Assembly: GCA_025458165.1 (NCBI GenBank)
Contig: JALOTB010000067.1
Coordinates: 963-44,166 of the forward strand
Length of the DNA stretch: 43,204 nt
Direction: 5' to 3'
Source of the DNA: Chromatiaceae bacterium
GTDB taxonomy: Bacteria; Pseudomonadota; Gammaproteobacteria; Chromatiales; Chromatiaceae
This document shows positions 19,482 to 27,484 of the stretch, one piece after another (position 1 is the first letter of the stretch; every line of letters starts with the position of its first letter). The notes beneath the pieces are model-generated. The model had not been told where the DNA came from, ran no database searches, and worked only from the letters and a program-made list of their open reading frames with translations. The position numbers and the translations under genes are program-made.

Positions 19482-20198
19482 TCAGCCGGCGCCGCCGGGT
19501 GGCGCGGGCGCGTCGACCGTGATGTAGCCCCCATAGCCGGGCGTGCTGCCGATGATGCGCACCGGCGTCCCCAGCGTGGTATTGCGGAAGAGCACGGGCG
19601 CCAGGCGCTTCGGCAGCCGGATGCACCCGTGGGAAGCCGGGCTGCCGGGTCGGGGGATGGGGCCGGCATGCAGGCCGAGCCCGTCGTAGGTCAGGCGCAT
19701 GAAGTACGGCATGGAGGCGCCGACGAAGCGACCCCCCGGGGGGATGCGGTCGCGCCCGTAGCGGGCGTCGGAGTTGACCAGCTTGCCGTTGGCGTCGTAG
19801 ATCTTGCCGTAGAGGTTGGAGCGCTTCGCCGCGATCTTCTCGATGACGGCGAACTCCCCCGTCGGGGTCGGAAAGGTCGCGATCCCCGAGGCGACGGTGC
19901 TCCAGCCGACCTCCTCACCCCCGCTGTAGAACCGCGCGATCTGCGCGTCCACGTCGATCTCGATGTGCGAGACCTTGGCGTCCTTGCTGTGCCATTCATA
20001 AAGCTGCTTGGGCGCCGGTTTCGGCTGAGGGGCCTCGACCTTGGGCGGCGCCGGTGGCACCTGGGCCTGTGCCGGTGGCGCCGGGGGAGGGGCCGCGGGT
20101 CCTCGCAGCGGCGCCTGGGCGCAGCCCGCCAAGAGTGCGAACGCCAGCCACGCGGCATGCGCCGCGGTGCGCCTGCTCAAGCAGCAGTTCCGGATCAT
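19482..20198 (-). CDS. L,D-transpeptidase lipoprotein (YkuD domain)
   Basis: Cross-links peptidoglycan, or attaches proteins to it, through 3-3 or protein-peptide bonds. The ATG at 20198 gives 238 residues with a lipobox LLAGC (C26), a proline-rich linker (about 30-75) and a YkuD domain. The catalytic motif is SHGCIRLP, preceded by GLGLHAG. TPTGEF and IPPGGRFVG also fit the family. The C-terminus adds a short tail ending APAPPGGAG. Expected location is the periplasmic face of the outer membrane. Confidence 0.9.
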   Translation of the reverse strand: MIRNCCLSRRTAAHAAWLAFALLAGCAQAPLRGPAAPPPAPPAQAQVPPAPPKVEAPQPKPAPKQLYEWHSKDAKVSHIEIDVDAQIARFYSGGEEVGWSTVASGIATFPTPTGEFAVIEKIAAKRSNLYGKIYDANGKLVNSDARYGRDRIPPGGRFVGASMPYFMRLTYDGLGLHAGPIPRPGSPASHGCIRLPKRLAPVLFRNTTLGTPVRIIGSTPGYGGYITVDAPAPPGGAG

Positions 20199-20351
20199 GT
20201 CGTCGGTCGTCTTTCCTGGCGGCGCGGTCGAGGCCACCTACCTGACAACGATAGACCAACGAGGGGAACCATTTTGCTGGTCGAGTTGGCGAAACGCGAC
20301 GAAACGGGTCGCGCTCTGCCGGGCCGCGTTGGGCGACCCGGCGGGGAAGGC

Positions 20352-21080
20352 TCAGCGTGCCGCGGGCGGGGGAGCGGCCGGCGCGGCCCCGGTGATGGGC
20401 TCGTCGAAGCAGTGGAAGTGCGGTGAGGTGCCCTCGGTGCTCACGTAGCTAATCAGACAGGTCTTCTGGTTCTGCTGGTCGACCACCTTGCGCACCACCA
20501 GGTCGCCTTCCCGCAGGGAGCTGGTCTGTTTCATCCCGCCCTCGTCTGGTGTCCCGCGGCTCTCGTAGCAGGTGAGAGACGGGGAGATGCCGCCGGTGCT
20601 CACGTAGCCGATCAGGCAGGTCTCGCGACTGTCGGCATCGACGATGCGGTGGATCTCCAGGTCCCCTTCCCGCAGGTGGCCCCCGCGGACGATGGCGTCG
20701 TCGGCCGGCTTGACGCTCCTGTAGCAGGCGATCGAAGGGGCGGTCCCGGGCGTGCTGACGTAGGCGACCAGGCAAGAGACGTCGTTGTCGAAGTCCTTGA
20801 TCTTGCGCACTACCAGCTTGTCCTCCTTGAAGAACCCCACCTGGTTGATGTTGGTGCGGAAGCTGCCACGGGAGTCGTAGCAGGTGATCATCGAGCTGGT
20901 GCCCTGGGTGCGCACGTAGAACGCGAGACAGATCTTGTTGCTCTCAAGATCCGAGATGGTGCGTACGATCAGGTCGCTCTCGCGCAGCTTGCCGGTCTGC
21001 ACCAGCAGGGTGGACTCGTACTCCGCGGCGAGGGCGAGCAGTGGTACGGCGAGTGAGACGGCAGCGACTAGGCGTTTCAT
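20352..21080 (-). CDS. Exported protein with four two-cysteine repeats
   Basis: A 242-residue protein with a signal peptide (MKRLVAAVSLAVPLLALAA). Four tandem repeats of about 50 residues follow, each of the form L[RK]E.DL.VR.I.D....CL..YVST.GTSP.I.CY. Every repeat has two cysteines about 18 apart, which could form one disulfide per repeat. The C-terminus is a Pro/Ala-rich tail. I do not recognise a named family and no catalytic motif is visible. A beta-rich, disulfide-stabilised periplasmic or surface protein is an inference. The gene stands alone. Confidence 0.75.
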   Translation of the reverse strand: MKRLVAAVSLAVPLLALAAEYESTLLVQTGKLRESDLIVRTISDLESNKICLAFYVRTQGTSSMITCYDSRGSFRTNINQVGFFKEDKLVVRKIKDFDNDVSCLVAYVSTPGTAPSIACYRSVKPADDAIVRGGHLREGDLEIHRIVDADSRETCLIGYVSTGGISPSLTCYESRGTPDEGGMKQTSSLREGDLVVRKVVDQQNQKTCLISYVSTEGTSPHFHCFDEPITGAAPAAPPPAAR

Positions 21081-21308
21081 TCGACAACCCCGTTGTGGTG
21101 GGAGATAGTGTTATCGGTCGGGGGCGGTGTCCGGTCCGTCGCGGTCGACATGGGGCGGTGCCCCGTGGCCGAGGCCCGCAGCGGCGCTCAACCCTATGGT
21201 GCTCTTGGGGATAAGGCGCGCTGCCTGTGGCGGCCGCCGCCGTTCAAAACCCGGCCCCTGAGGTTAGAATAGTACCAGGTTATCCCATAACCCTGAGGAA
21301 GCGCTCAA

Positions 21309-21591
21309 GTGAAACACCCGACGAGAATCTCCCTGGCGGCCTTGGCGGTCGGGATGGGCATGGCGGCAATCGCCTCGCTGGTTCGACAGCGATAACGATC
21401 GTTACTACGGTCCAGGCCGCTATGGGTACGGCGGTCCCTACGGCTGGGGTGGTCCCTACGGCTACGGCGGTCCCTACGGCTACGGCGGCCCCTACGGCGG
21501 TTGGGGAGGCGGCTACCCGGGTAGCACCATCGTGGTGACGCCGCAGAGCGGTGGAAGCCGCGAGGCACCGCCCCCGCGCTTGCCCGAATAG
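21309..21591 (+). pseudogene. Frameshifted sulfur-globule-type Gly/Tyr-rich protein
   Basis: A GTG with TGAGGA nine bases upstream starts a good signal peptide (ISLAALAVGMGMAAIAS). The frame then stops at 21393-21395. One base further along, another frame continues WFDSDNDRYYGPGRYGYGG, then GGPYG repeats and a GGYPGSTIVV..PPPRLPE tail, to a stop at 21589-21591. The joined product, about 93 residues, resembles the small glycine- and tyrosine-rich envelope proteins of sulfur globules (Sgp) in Chromatiaceae. The lesion lies at about 21378 (one extra or two missing bases). It is either a pseudogene or a sequencing error. Confidence 0.65.
21433..21504 (+). repeat. Four tandem 18-bp GGPYGY-coding repeats
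   Basis: GG[TC]CCCTACGGC recurs at 21433, 21451, 21469 and 21487, exactly 18 bases apart, encoding the GGPYG[YW] repeats of the sulfur-globule-type reading frame. The pure repeats make slippage-type length change likely. Confidence 0.8.
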
Positions 21592-21740
21592 CCAAAGCTC
21601 GCCCCTATTTCGGTGCGCGGTGGCCGCTAGCCCCGCGCACTTGTCGTCCATGACCTGATCCTGTTGCTTGTGCCACCGAGCCGCGTCACCGGAGTTTGGC
21701 TCGGTCCTGCCCGGGCGGGTCCTGCCCCGCCTCCGGCCTG

Positions 21741-23564
21741 ATGCATCGATCCCGCACGGCCGGGCCCGATCGCCCGGTGACCCGCGACCTGCGTCCGCTG
21801 CTGCGGCTGCTCACCTTCGTCTGGCCCTACCGCTGGCGGGTCCTGGCGGCGGTGCTGGCCCTGCTGGTCGCGGCCGGGGCGGTGCTGGCCATCGGCCAGG
21901 TGTTCCGCGCGGTCGTGGATTCCGGGCTGGCCGACGGCTCGACGGCCTCGCTCGACCGCGCCCTGGCGCTCTTCCTCACCGTGGTGGTCGTGCTCGCCGG
22001 GTCGATCCTTGCGCGCTCCTATCTCCTCAACTGGCTGGGCGAGCGGGTGGTGGCGGATCTCCGCCGGGCGGTTTTCGACCGGGTGCTGGGGCTGGATGTG
22101 GGCTTCTTCGAGGCGACCCGCACCGGGGAGATCATCTCCCGTTTGACGGGCGATACCGCCCTGCTCCAGGTCGTCGTCGGCTCCACGCTGGCGGTGGCGC
22201 TGCGCACCAGCCTGCTCCTGATCGGCGGCGTGGCAATGCTGGCCCTGACCAGCCCAACCCTGACCGGCCTGGTTCTGCTCGGGACGCCCGTCGTGGTGAT
22301 TCCGCTCTGGCTCTTGGGCTACCGCGTGCGCCGCCTCTCACGGGCGAGTCAGGACCGCATCGCCGACGTCGGGGCCTATGCCGATGAGGTCCTGCACGGC
22401 ATCCGTACCGTGCAGGCCTTTTGCCACCAGGGGGTGGATCGGCACCGCTACGGCGAGCGGGCCGAGGCGGCCTTTGGCGTGGCGCTGCGCCGCAGCCGGA
22501 TGACCGCGCTGTTGGCGGGTGCAGCGGTGCTGTTCACCTTTGGTGCGGTGGGGATCGTCCTCTGGTTTGGCGGTCGCGAGGTCCTCGCCGGGCGGATGAG
22601 CGGCGGGGAGCTCTCGGCCTTCGTCTTCTACGCGGTCCTGGTCGCGAGCTCGGTGGGGACCCTGAGCGAGGTGGTCGGTGACCTGCTGCGCGGGGCGGGC
22701 GCGGCGGAGCGCTTGATCGAGCTCCTCGATCGGCGGTCCGCGATCCTCCCCCCGCAGCGACCGATCCTCCTGCCGGCGCCGCCCGAGGGACGGTTGGTGG
22801 TCGAGGGTCTGACGTTTGCGTATCCGTCGCATCCGGACGCCCCGGTGCTGGCCGACCTTTCGCTGGCGGTCTCCCCGGGCGAGCGGGTCGCCCTGGTCGG
22901 GCCCTCGGGGGCGGGCAAGACGACCCTCTTTCAGCTCCTGCTGCGCTTCTACGACCCCCAACAGGGGCTGATCCGCTTCGATGGGGTCGATCTGCGCGCT
23001 CTCGCCCTGGACGATCTCAGGGGTCGGATCGCCATCGTTCCCCAAGACCCGGTGATCTTCGGCGATGACGCCTGGGAGAATATCCGCTACGGACTGGACG
23101 TGGACGACACCGCGGTCCGCCGCGTCGCCGACGCCGCCCACGCGACCGAGTTTCTTGATCGGCTGCCCGACGGGTTCTCGACCTATCTGGGCGAGCGCGG
23201 GGTGCGGCTCTCGGGCGGCCAGCGCCAGCGCATCGCGATTGCCCGCGCGCTGCTGCGCGATCCCACCCTATTGCTGCTCGACGAGGCGACCAGCGCGCTG
23301 GACGCCGAGAGCGAGCACCTAGTCCAGAAAGCACTGGAGACCCTGATGCGTGGGCGCACCACGCTGGTCATTGCCCATCGCCTGGCGACTGTGCGCATGG
23401 TCGACCGCATCCTGGTCCTGGAGCGCGGGCGGATCATCGCAAGCGGCAGCCACGCCGACCTGATGGCCGAGGGCGGGCTCTACGCCCGGCTCGCGGCGCT
23501 CCAGTTCCGGGATACCGTCCGGGCGGAAGAGGGACGCGCCGCGACTGAGCGCCCAAGAGTGTGA
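21741..23564 (+). CDS. ABC exporter, fused membrane and ATPase domains
   Basis: Half-transporter of 607 residues, expected to work as a homodimer in lipid, peptide or drug export. The ATG at 21741 is preferred over a TTG at 21696. The membrane part (about 20-310) has six spans, with GEIISRLTGDT and VQAFCHQ typical of the MsbA/LapB-like ABCB group. The ATPase domain carries Walker A GPSGAGKTT, Q-loop VPQDPVIF, signature LSGGQRQRIAIARA, Walker B LLLLDEATSALD and H-loop IAHRLATV. All key residues are present. The substrate cannot be read from sequence, and neighbours give no hint. Confidence 0.93.
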   Translation: MHRSRTAGPDRPVTRDLRPLLRLLTFVWPYRWRVLAAVLALLVAAGAVLAIGQVFRAVVDSGLADGSTASLDRALALFLTVVVVLAGSILARSYLLNWLGERVVADLRRAVFDRVLGLDVGFFEATRTGEIISRLTGDTALLQVVVGSTLAVALRTSLLLIGGVAMLALTSPTLTGLVLLGTPVVVIPLWLLGYRVRRLSRASQDRIADVGAYADEVLHGIRTVQAFCHQGVDRHRYGERAEAAFGVALRRSRMTALLAGAAVLFTFGAVGIVLWFGGREVLAGRMSGGELSAFVFYAVLVASSVGTLSEVVGDLLRGAGAAERLIELLDRRSAILPPQRPILLPAPPEGRLVVEGLTFAYPSHPDAPVLADLSLAVSPGERVALVGPSGAGKTTLFQLLLRFYDPQQGLIRFDGVDLRALALDDLRGRIAIVPQDPVIFGDDAWENIRYGLDVDDTAVRRVADAAHATEFLDRLPDGFSTYLGERGVRLSGGQRQRIAIARALLRDPTLLLLDEATSALDAESEHLVQKALETLMRGRTTLVIAHRLATVRMVDRILVLERGRIIASGSHADLMAEGGLYARLAALQFRDTVRAEEGRAATERPRV

Positions 23565-24356
23565 CTGCGACAGGGTCGTCCTGAATGGTCCGGCGGCACT
23601 CTAACCGCCCTTCCCAACATCTTGGATTCACCCACTATCTGCCTGGTGATCCACGCCCCACCGCGTCCCTGAAAGAGCTGCCCCGAGGAACCGGAACCGA
23701 CCGACGCCGCCTACAGCGCGGGGGCGACCCGGGAAATCTCAGGACATTTGACCCCCCTCCCGCCTCCTCGCCACCTAACCCTCTGATACGTCCCCAAGAC
23801 CGCTCCCGCCCCTTAGCTCCCGCCAAGGCCGCGGGCCTGAGGGGCGGGTTTACATCGACCTACGGTGGCGGTCGGGGCTCCCATCGACTCGTGGGAGAAC
23901 CGAGCCGTCTAGGTGCTGGGCGGCCATACCGGCCAAAACCGGACCCTGGCGTCTGCAGCGTGCTGGCGGGTTCACCCTGTATAGCGGTCACTGCTGTGCA
24001 GAGACTCGTCCGATGCGGTCGAACCGAAGCGGTCAGAAGGAGACGAGTTGCGGGTGGCTGCTTGGCGTTAGACAGCCGACAGGGGGCGCACGACGGCTGT
24101 GAGAGCGGCTGTTGCTTGAGGGGCCGGCGTCCTGTTCGGCGTGGAATGGGTCCCTGAAAGCGCGCCCTTGACGTGGGTTCTTGAGTTCTCGCACTGGCCG
24201 CGACTCACCGAGCAGCAACGACGGCACGCCACCCGGCGCGCGCTCCGTGCGAAATTTCGCAGAGCAAGCAGGTAGAGACGACGGTTTGCTCTGCCTCGGA
24301 GGTCAATCCCGAACCGGTCCATCCGAGAGCAACCGACGGGTCGCGCAACGCCCCGG
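23565..24356. other. 790-base stretch without a recognisable gene
   Basis: Open frames here are short or low-complexity and match no family I know. No clear inverted repeats of an insertion sequence were found. It could be degenerate mobile DNA, an RNA gene or simply intergenic DNA. Confidence 0.4.
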
Positions 24357-24719
24357 TCAGCCCGACGCCCGTTGCCGCCGCCGCGGAGCTGCAGACCGCC
24401 CAGCTCTGCTCGAAGTGGCCCCGTTCTCCTCCGCCGACTCCACCCGCCCGGACTGCCAGTGGCGGACCTGCTCGATGAGGGTCAGCAGCTCGGGGTCGGC
24501 GAGGCAATAGAAGACGAACGGGCCATTCGGCTCGCCGCGCACCAGGCCGGCCTCGCGCAGGGTGCGCAGGTGAAAGGAGACGTTGGTCTGGCTGAGCCCG
24601 GTCGCGGCGATCACCGCCGAGACCGGCCGGCACTCCAAACCCAGGCTGAGCAGGATGCGCAGCCGGTTCGGCTCGCCGAGAAGCTTGAAGACCTCGCTGA
24701 GTCCCTTGATTTCATCCAT
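24357..24719 (-). CDS. ArsR/SmtB-family transcriptional regulator
   Basis: Dimeric winged-helix repressor of 120 residues, expected to leave DNA on binding a metal ion or after thiol oxidation. The core LLGEPNRLRILLSLGLECRPVSAVIAATGLSQTNVSFHL shows the ArsR fold; the recognition helix is SQTNVSFHLRTLREAGLV, followed by the wing GPFVFYCLAD. Cysteines at about 30 and 72 could be a sensing pair. The last about 30 residues are a Ser/Arg/Ala-rich tail. It is divergent from the molybdoenzyme unit, with a palindrome in the shared promoter region, so it probably controls that unit. Confidence 0.88.
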   Translation of the reverse strand: MDEIKGLSEVFKLLGEPNRLRILLSLGLECRPVSAVIAATGLSQTNVSFHLRTLREAGLVRGEPNGPFVFYCLADPELLTLIEQVRHWQSGRVESAEENGATSSRAGRSAAPRRRQRASG

Positions 24720-24736
24720 CGTATGCGTCTATGCTC

Positions 24737-24759
24737 ATATCAGGCGTCGCTCATATGAT
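24737..24759. promoter_or_regulatory. Candidate ArsR operator and -10 in divergent promoter
   Basis: ATATCAGGCGTCGCTCATAT (24737-24756) has the symmetry ATATNA-N8-TNATAT. GCTCATAT occurs twice (24733 and 24749), and TCATATGA (24752-24759) is itself palindromic. TATGAT at 24754-24759 resembles a -10 for the rightward unit, so a repressor bound here would block it. Operator assignment is by position and symmetry only. Confidence 0.55.
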
Positions 24760-24854
24760 ACCCACGCAAGAACGTCATCCGTCAATCCGATCGGCGCGCG
24801 AGGAGCCTCGGCGACGAGCCCGCAAAATGAACAACGAGGAGGAGTGCACACCCC

Positions 24855-25169
24855 ATGTCGATTCTCACGATCGTCTCCAAACAGCCCCCTGGTGGGCGCT
24901 GCTCGCTCTACATGCGCTATGCGCAGGCCCTCGATGAGGCGCTGGGCCTCGGCGCCGAGGTGCGCTACTGCGATGACAGCGCCGCCGTGCCGCCGCCGGC
25001 GATGCTGGTCGGCGATCGGCTCATCGCCCCGTCCGACGGGCTCATCGTCTCGCCGGAGGACATCGCGGCCAGCCTGAGCGAGCGGCTCGGCGAGGACGAG
25101 TTGGCGGGGCTCCGCCGGATTCTAGAGGCAACCCAGGATCAATGGATGGAGGAGATGAGCCAGGCCTGA
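24855..25169 (+). CDS. Small cytosolic thioredoxin-like protein, unknown function
   Basis: A 104-residue protein without signal peptide, preceded by GAGGAGG. The predicted order is strand (SILTIVSK), helix (SLYMRYAQALDEALG), strand (EVRYCDD), strand (PAMLVGDRLI) and helix (DIAASLSERL), which suggests a thioredoxin-like fold lacking a CxxC motif. Single cysteines at 16 and 39. The PPAMLVGDRLIAPSDG segment resembles APAVYYGEQVIAEDGG in the exported protein encoded next, so the two may be paralogues on opposite sides of the membrane. First gene of the molybdoenzyme unit. Confidence 0.7.
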   Translation: MSILTIVSKQPPGGRCSLYMRYAQALDEALGLGAEVRYCDDSAAVPPPAMLVGDRLIAPSDGLIVSPEDIAASLSERLGEDELAGLRRILEATQDQWMEEMSQA

Positions 25170-25247
25170 GGCCGCGCTCGCCAACCGCATCGGGGTGGCG
25201 CCGGCCAGCCCGATCGCGCCAACCCACCGGCATCGGAGGAGATCCCA

Positions 25248-25667
25248 ATGAAACCCATTGCTTATGCACTCGCACTCGGTCTCCTGGCCACGCCGGCCTT
25301 TGCCGGCCCGCCATCGGGAAGCACCGAGATCGAGGGTCAGAAGGTCCTCACCATGGTGGTGCGGGAGCCGCCCGTCCTGCGCTGCAACAACAACATGCAG
25401 GTCGCCGCCGAGCTCGCCAACCTCTACAAGATCCCGATCGTCGTCCTGCCGGCCAGTCTAGCCCCTTGGTCAAAGGCCCCCGCCGTGTACTACGGCGAGC
25501 AGGTCATCGCCGAGGACGGCGGTGACTTCAACGGCATGGTCAGCTTCGACCAGATGCAGGACATCATCGAGATCGAGGGCGCCCCCAAGCAGGACCGCGG
25601 CGGCCGGCTCATAGAGGTGAAGACCGAGCTCGACGCACTCAAGGCGGCCATCAAGGGGGGTAATTGA
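25248..25667 (+). CDS. Exported small protein, possible thioredoxin-like fold
   Basis: A 139-residue periplasmic protein with signal peptide (IAYALALGLLATPAFA). GGAGGA eight bases upstream supports the ATG. After the leader come strand TMVVREP, a single cysteine in VLRCNNNMQ, helix QVAAELANLYK, strand IPIVVLPASL, then APAVYYGEQVIAEDGG and a helix FDQMQDIIEIEG. The layout matches the cytosolic protein of the preceding gene. Function unknown; a role in delivering or shielding a reactive thiol product is speculative. Confidence 0.7.
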   Translation: MKPIAYALALGLLATPAFAGPPSGSTEIEGQKVLTMVVREPPVLRCNNNMQVAAELANLYKIPIVVLPASLAPWSKAPAVYYGEQVIAEDGGDFNGMVSFDQMQDIIEIEGAPKQDRGGRLIEVKTELDALKAAIKGGN

Positions 25668-25695
25668 GATCGACACGCGCCGATTCGGTCGGGCG

Positions 25696-26031
25696 ATGCT
25701 CGTCGGACTCGCCCTCGCGGCGGCGACCCCGGCCCTCGCCGCGGGCGAGGGGTGGGAGGGCTGGATCGTCGGCGAGCCCTGCGCCGAGGGCCGCCAGGTG
25801 GCGGACTGCCCGCTGCGCTACGTCGACCGTCCGGTGCTGCTGTTGGAGGACGGGCAGACACTCGCCTTTCTCCACGGCGACGGTCTGGGCATCACCCCCG
25901 AGGCGCTGGACAAGGCCTACGCCAAGCGGGTGCGGGTGACCGGCGAGATCAAGCAGGGCGTGCTCCATCCGCTCAAGCTCGAGACCCTGGAGACGAGCGG
26001 CGAGCGCAAGTTCTTCAAGGGCTGTCTCTAG
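25696..26031 (+). CDS. Exported small protein of unknown function
   Basis: A 111-residue product with a short signal peptide (MLVGLALAAATPALAA) and a compact beta-rich body: WEGWIVGEPCAEG, DCPLRYVDRPVLLLEDGQ, RVRVTGEIKQGVL, ERKFFKGCL. Three cysteines are present, the last at the extreme C-terminus. The start codon is uncertain because the frame is open upstream for about ten codons that include RRFGRA, which would supply the missing positive charge. Not a family I can name. Tightly linked to the genes before and after it. Confidence 0.6.
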   Translation: MLVGLALAAATPALAAGEGWEGWIVGEPCAEGRQVADCPLRYVDRPVLLLEDGQTLAFLHGDGLGITPEALDKAYAKRVRVTGEIKQGVLHPLKLETLETSGERKFFKGCL

Positions 26032-26036
26032 CGGGG

Positions 26037-26603
26037 GTGAAGGCCGCGATGTCCGCCGTCGCAGCGTTCTGGGTCGGGCTTGGGCTCGCGCTGACGCTGG
26101 GCACGGCGATCGCCTCCGAGGCCCCGGCGGGGCTCGCTGAGCTGGCCGAGGCGGCGGGCATGGATGCCTACGCGGTCCCGCTCAAGGCCCCGCGATTCGG
26201 ACTGCCCGGTCTGGACGGCGAACCGCGGGGCAAGCAGAACTACCAGGGGCGGGTGGTGCTGCTCAACTTCTGGGCGAGCTGGTGCCCGCCCTGCCGGGAG
26301 GAGTTTCCCTCCCTGGAGCGGCTGCACCAGGCCTTGGGCGGGCCGAACTTCACCGTGCTCGCGATCGCCGTGGCCGATACCGAGGAGGGCGTGGCGCGTT
26401 TCCTGGCCGGGCGTCGGCCGCCCTTCGATGTCCTGCTCGACGACGACCGCAAGACCGCCGAGGCCTACCGCGCCGCCGGGGTCCCGGTGACCTACCTGCT
26501 CGACCGCCAGGGCCGGCTCTTGGCGGGGAAGACCGGCCCCCAGGACTGGGACCGGCCGGAGATGCGACGGCTGATCCAGGAAGCGATCCGGAGCGGACCC
26601 TGA
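26037..26603 (+). CDS. TlpA/ResA-like periplasmic thioredoxin
   Basis: Periplasmic thiol-disulfide oxidoreductase of 188 residues. The active site is WCPPC (C83, C86) in VLLNFWASWCPPCREEFPSL, followed by VPVTYLLDRQGRL with the cis-Pro. GTG at 26037 is chosen because it adds a lysine before the hydrophobic leader; ATG at 26049 is the alternative. Such proteins reduce apocytochromes or other periplasmic disulfides, which suits the c-heme domain of the gamma subunit encoded four genes later. A second TlpA-like gene occurs at 33622. Confidence 0.9.
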   Translation: MKAAMSAVAAFWVGLGLALTLGTAIASEAPAGLAELAEAAGMDAYAVPLKAPRFGLPGLDGEPRGKQNYQGRVVLLNFWASWCPPCREEFPSLERLHQALGGPNFTVLAIAVADTEEGVARFLAGRRPPFDVLLDDDRKTAEAYRAAGVPVTYLLDRQGRLLAGKTGPQDWDRPEMRRLIQEAIRSGP

Positions 26604-26628
26604 GCGAATCTTTGGAGGAGCACGTGCC

Positions 26629-27480
26629 ATGCGCAGGCTGATCGGGTTGTTCCTAGCCTCCTGTGCCCTCGCCGCCACGGCGAGCGGACCCATCCTGATC
26701 TCGACCGGGGAGCTGGACGTCCGGCTCCAGCAGGGCGGCCTTGCCCTGATCGATGCCGAGTCCCCCGAGCTCTACCAGCGCGCCCACCTCCCCGGGGCGC
26801 TCAACCTCCACTATCTGGACCTGGAGGACGCCGAGGAGAACGCCGCGAGCGGGCTGCCCATCACCCCGCGCCTGGCGGCCTCCAAGCTCGAGGCCCTGGG
26901 TGTGACCCGCGAAACCCCGGTGGTGGTCTACGACGCGGGCAACGGCCGGGCGGCCTCGGGGGTCTGGTACATCCTTGGCTTCTTGGGCCATGGGGAGGTC
27001 CGGGTGCTGGACGGCGGCTTCCGCAAGTGGCTCAAGGAGGGCAGGGCGGTCACCCAGGAGACGCCGGAGCCGGCGAAGGCCGTCTATACGGTGCAGCCGC
27101 GCGAGGACTGGGCGGTCAAGACTGGGGCGCTCCTGGACGGGGACGCCCTGCTGCTGGACGCCCGCTCCATCGCCGAATACAGCGGCAAGGAGGACGGCGG
27201 CGCCCGCCAGGCCGGGCACATCCCGGGCGCGAAGAGCCTGCCCTGGTCGCTCCTCGCCGGGGAGCTCGACACCTTCAAGCCCCCCGAGGAGATGCAGCGC
27301 ATCCTCTCGCAGGCGGGCATCACCCCGGACCGGGAGATCCTGACCTACTGCAACCCGGGTCTCGGGCGCTCCACCTTCCTGCTCATGGCCCTGGAGTCCC
27401 TGGGCTACGACCGGGTCCGGGTCTATCCTGGCTCCTGGATCGAGTGGGCCTCCGACCCCAGCCGTCCGATCGCGAGGTGA
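26629..27480 (+). CDS. Exported tandem-rhodanese sulfurtransferase (SseA-like)
   Basis: Moves sulfane sulfur between a donor such as thiosulfate or a persulfide and a thiol acceptor. Preceded by GGAGGAG. A signal peptide (LIGLFLASCALAATASG) makes it periplasmic, unlike cytosolic SseA. The N-terminal domain (about 25-145) has an inactive-type loop with Asp in place of Cys (VVYDAGNGRAAS). The C-terminal domain (about 160-283) carries the active Cys241 in YCNPGLGRS. Only four bases separate it from the molybdoenzyme gene, so sulfur chemistry in the same compartment is likely. Confidence 0.92.
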   Translation: MRRLIGLFLASCALAATASGPILISTGELDVRLQQGGLALIDAESPELYQRAHLPGALNLHYLDLEDAEENAASGLPITPRLAASKLEALGVTRETPVVVYDAGNGRAASGVWYILGFLGHGEVRVLDGGFRKWLKEGRAVTQETPEPAKAVYTVQPREDWAVKTGALLDGDALLLDARSIAEYSGKEDGGARQAGHIPGAKSLPWSLLAGELDTFKPPEEMQRILSQAGITPDREILTYCNPGLGRSTFLLMALESLGYDRVRVYPGSWIEWASDPSRPIAR

Positions 27481-27484
27481 GGCC

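Noticed and set aside
23585..24157. 190-codon open frame in the gene-poor stretch
   Set aside because: The translation is Arg/Pro-rich with no recognisable domain, and it has no ribosome site or conserved neighbours.
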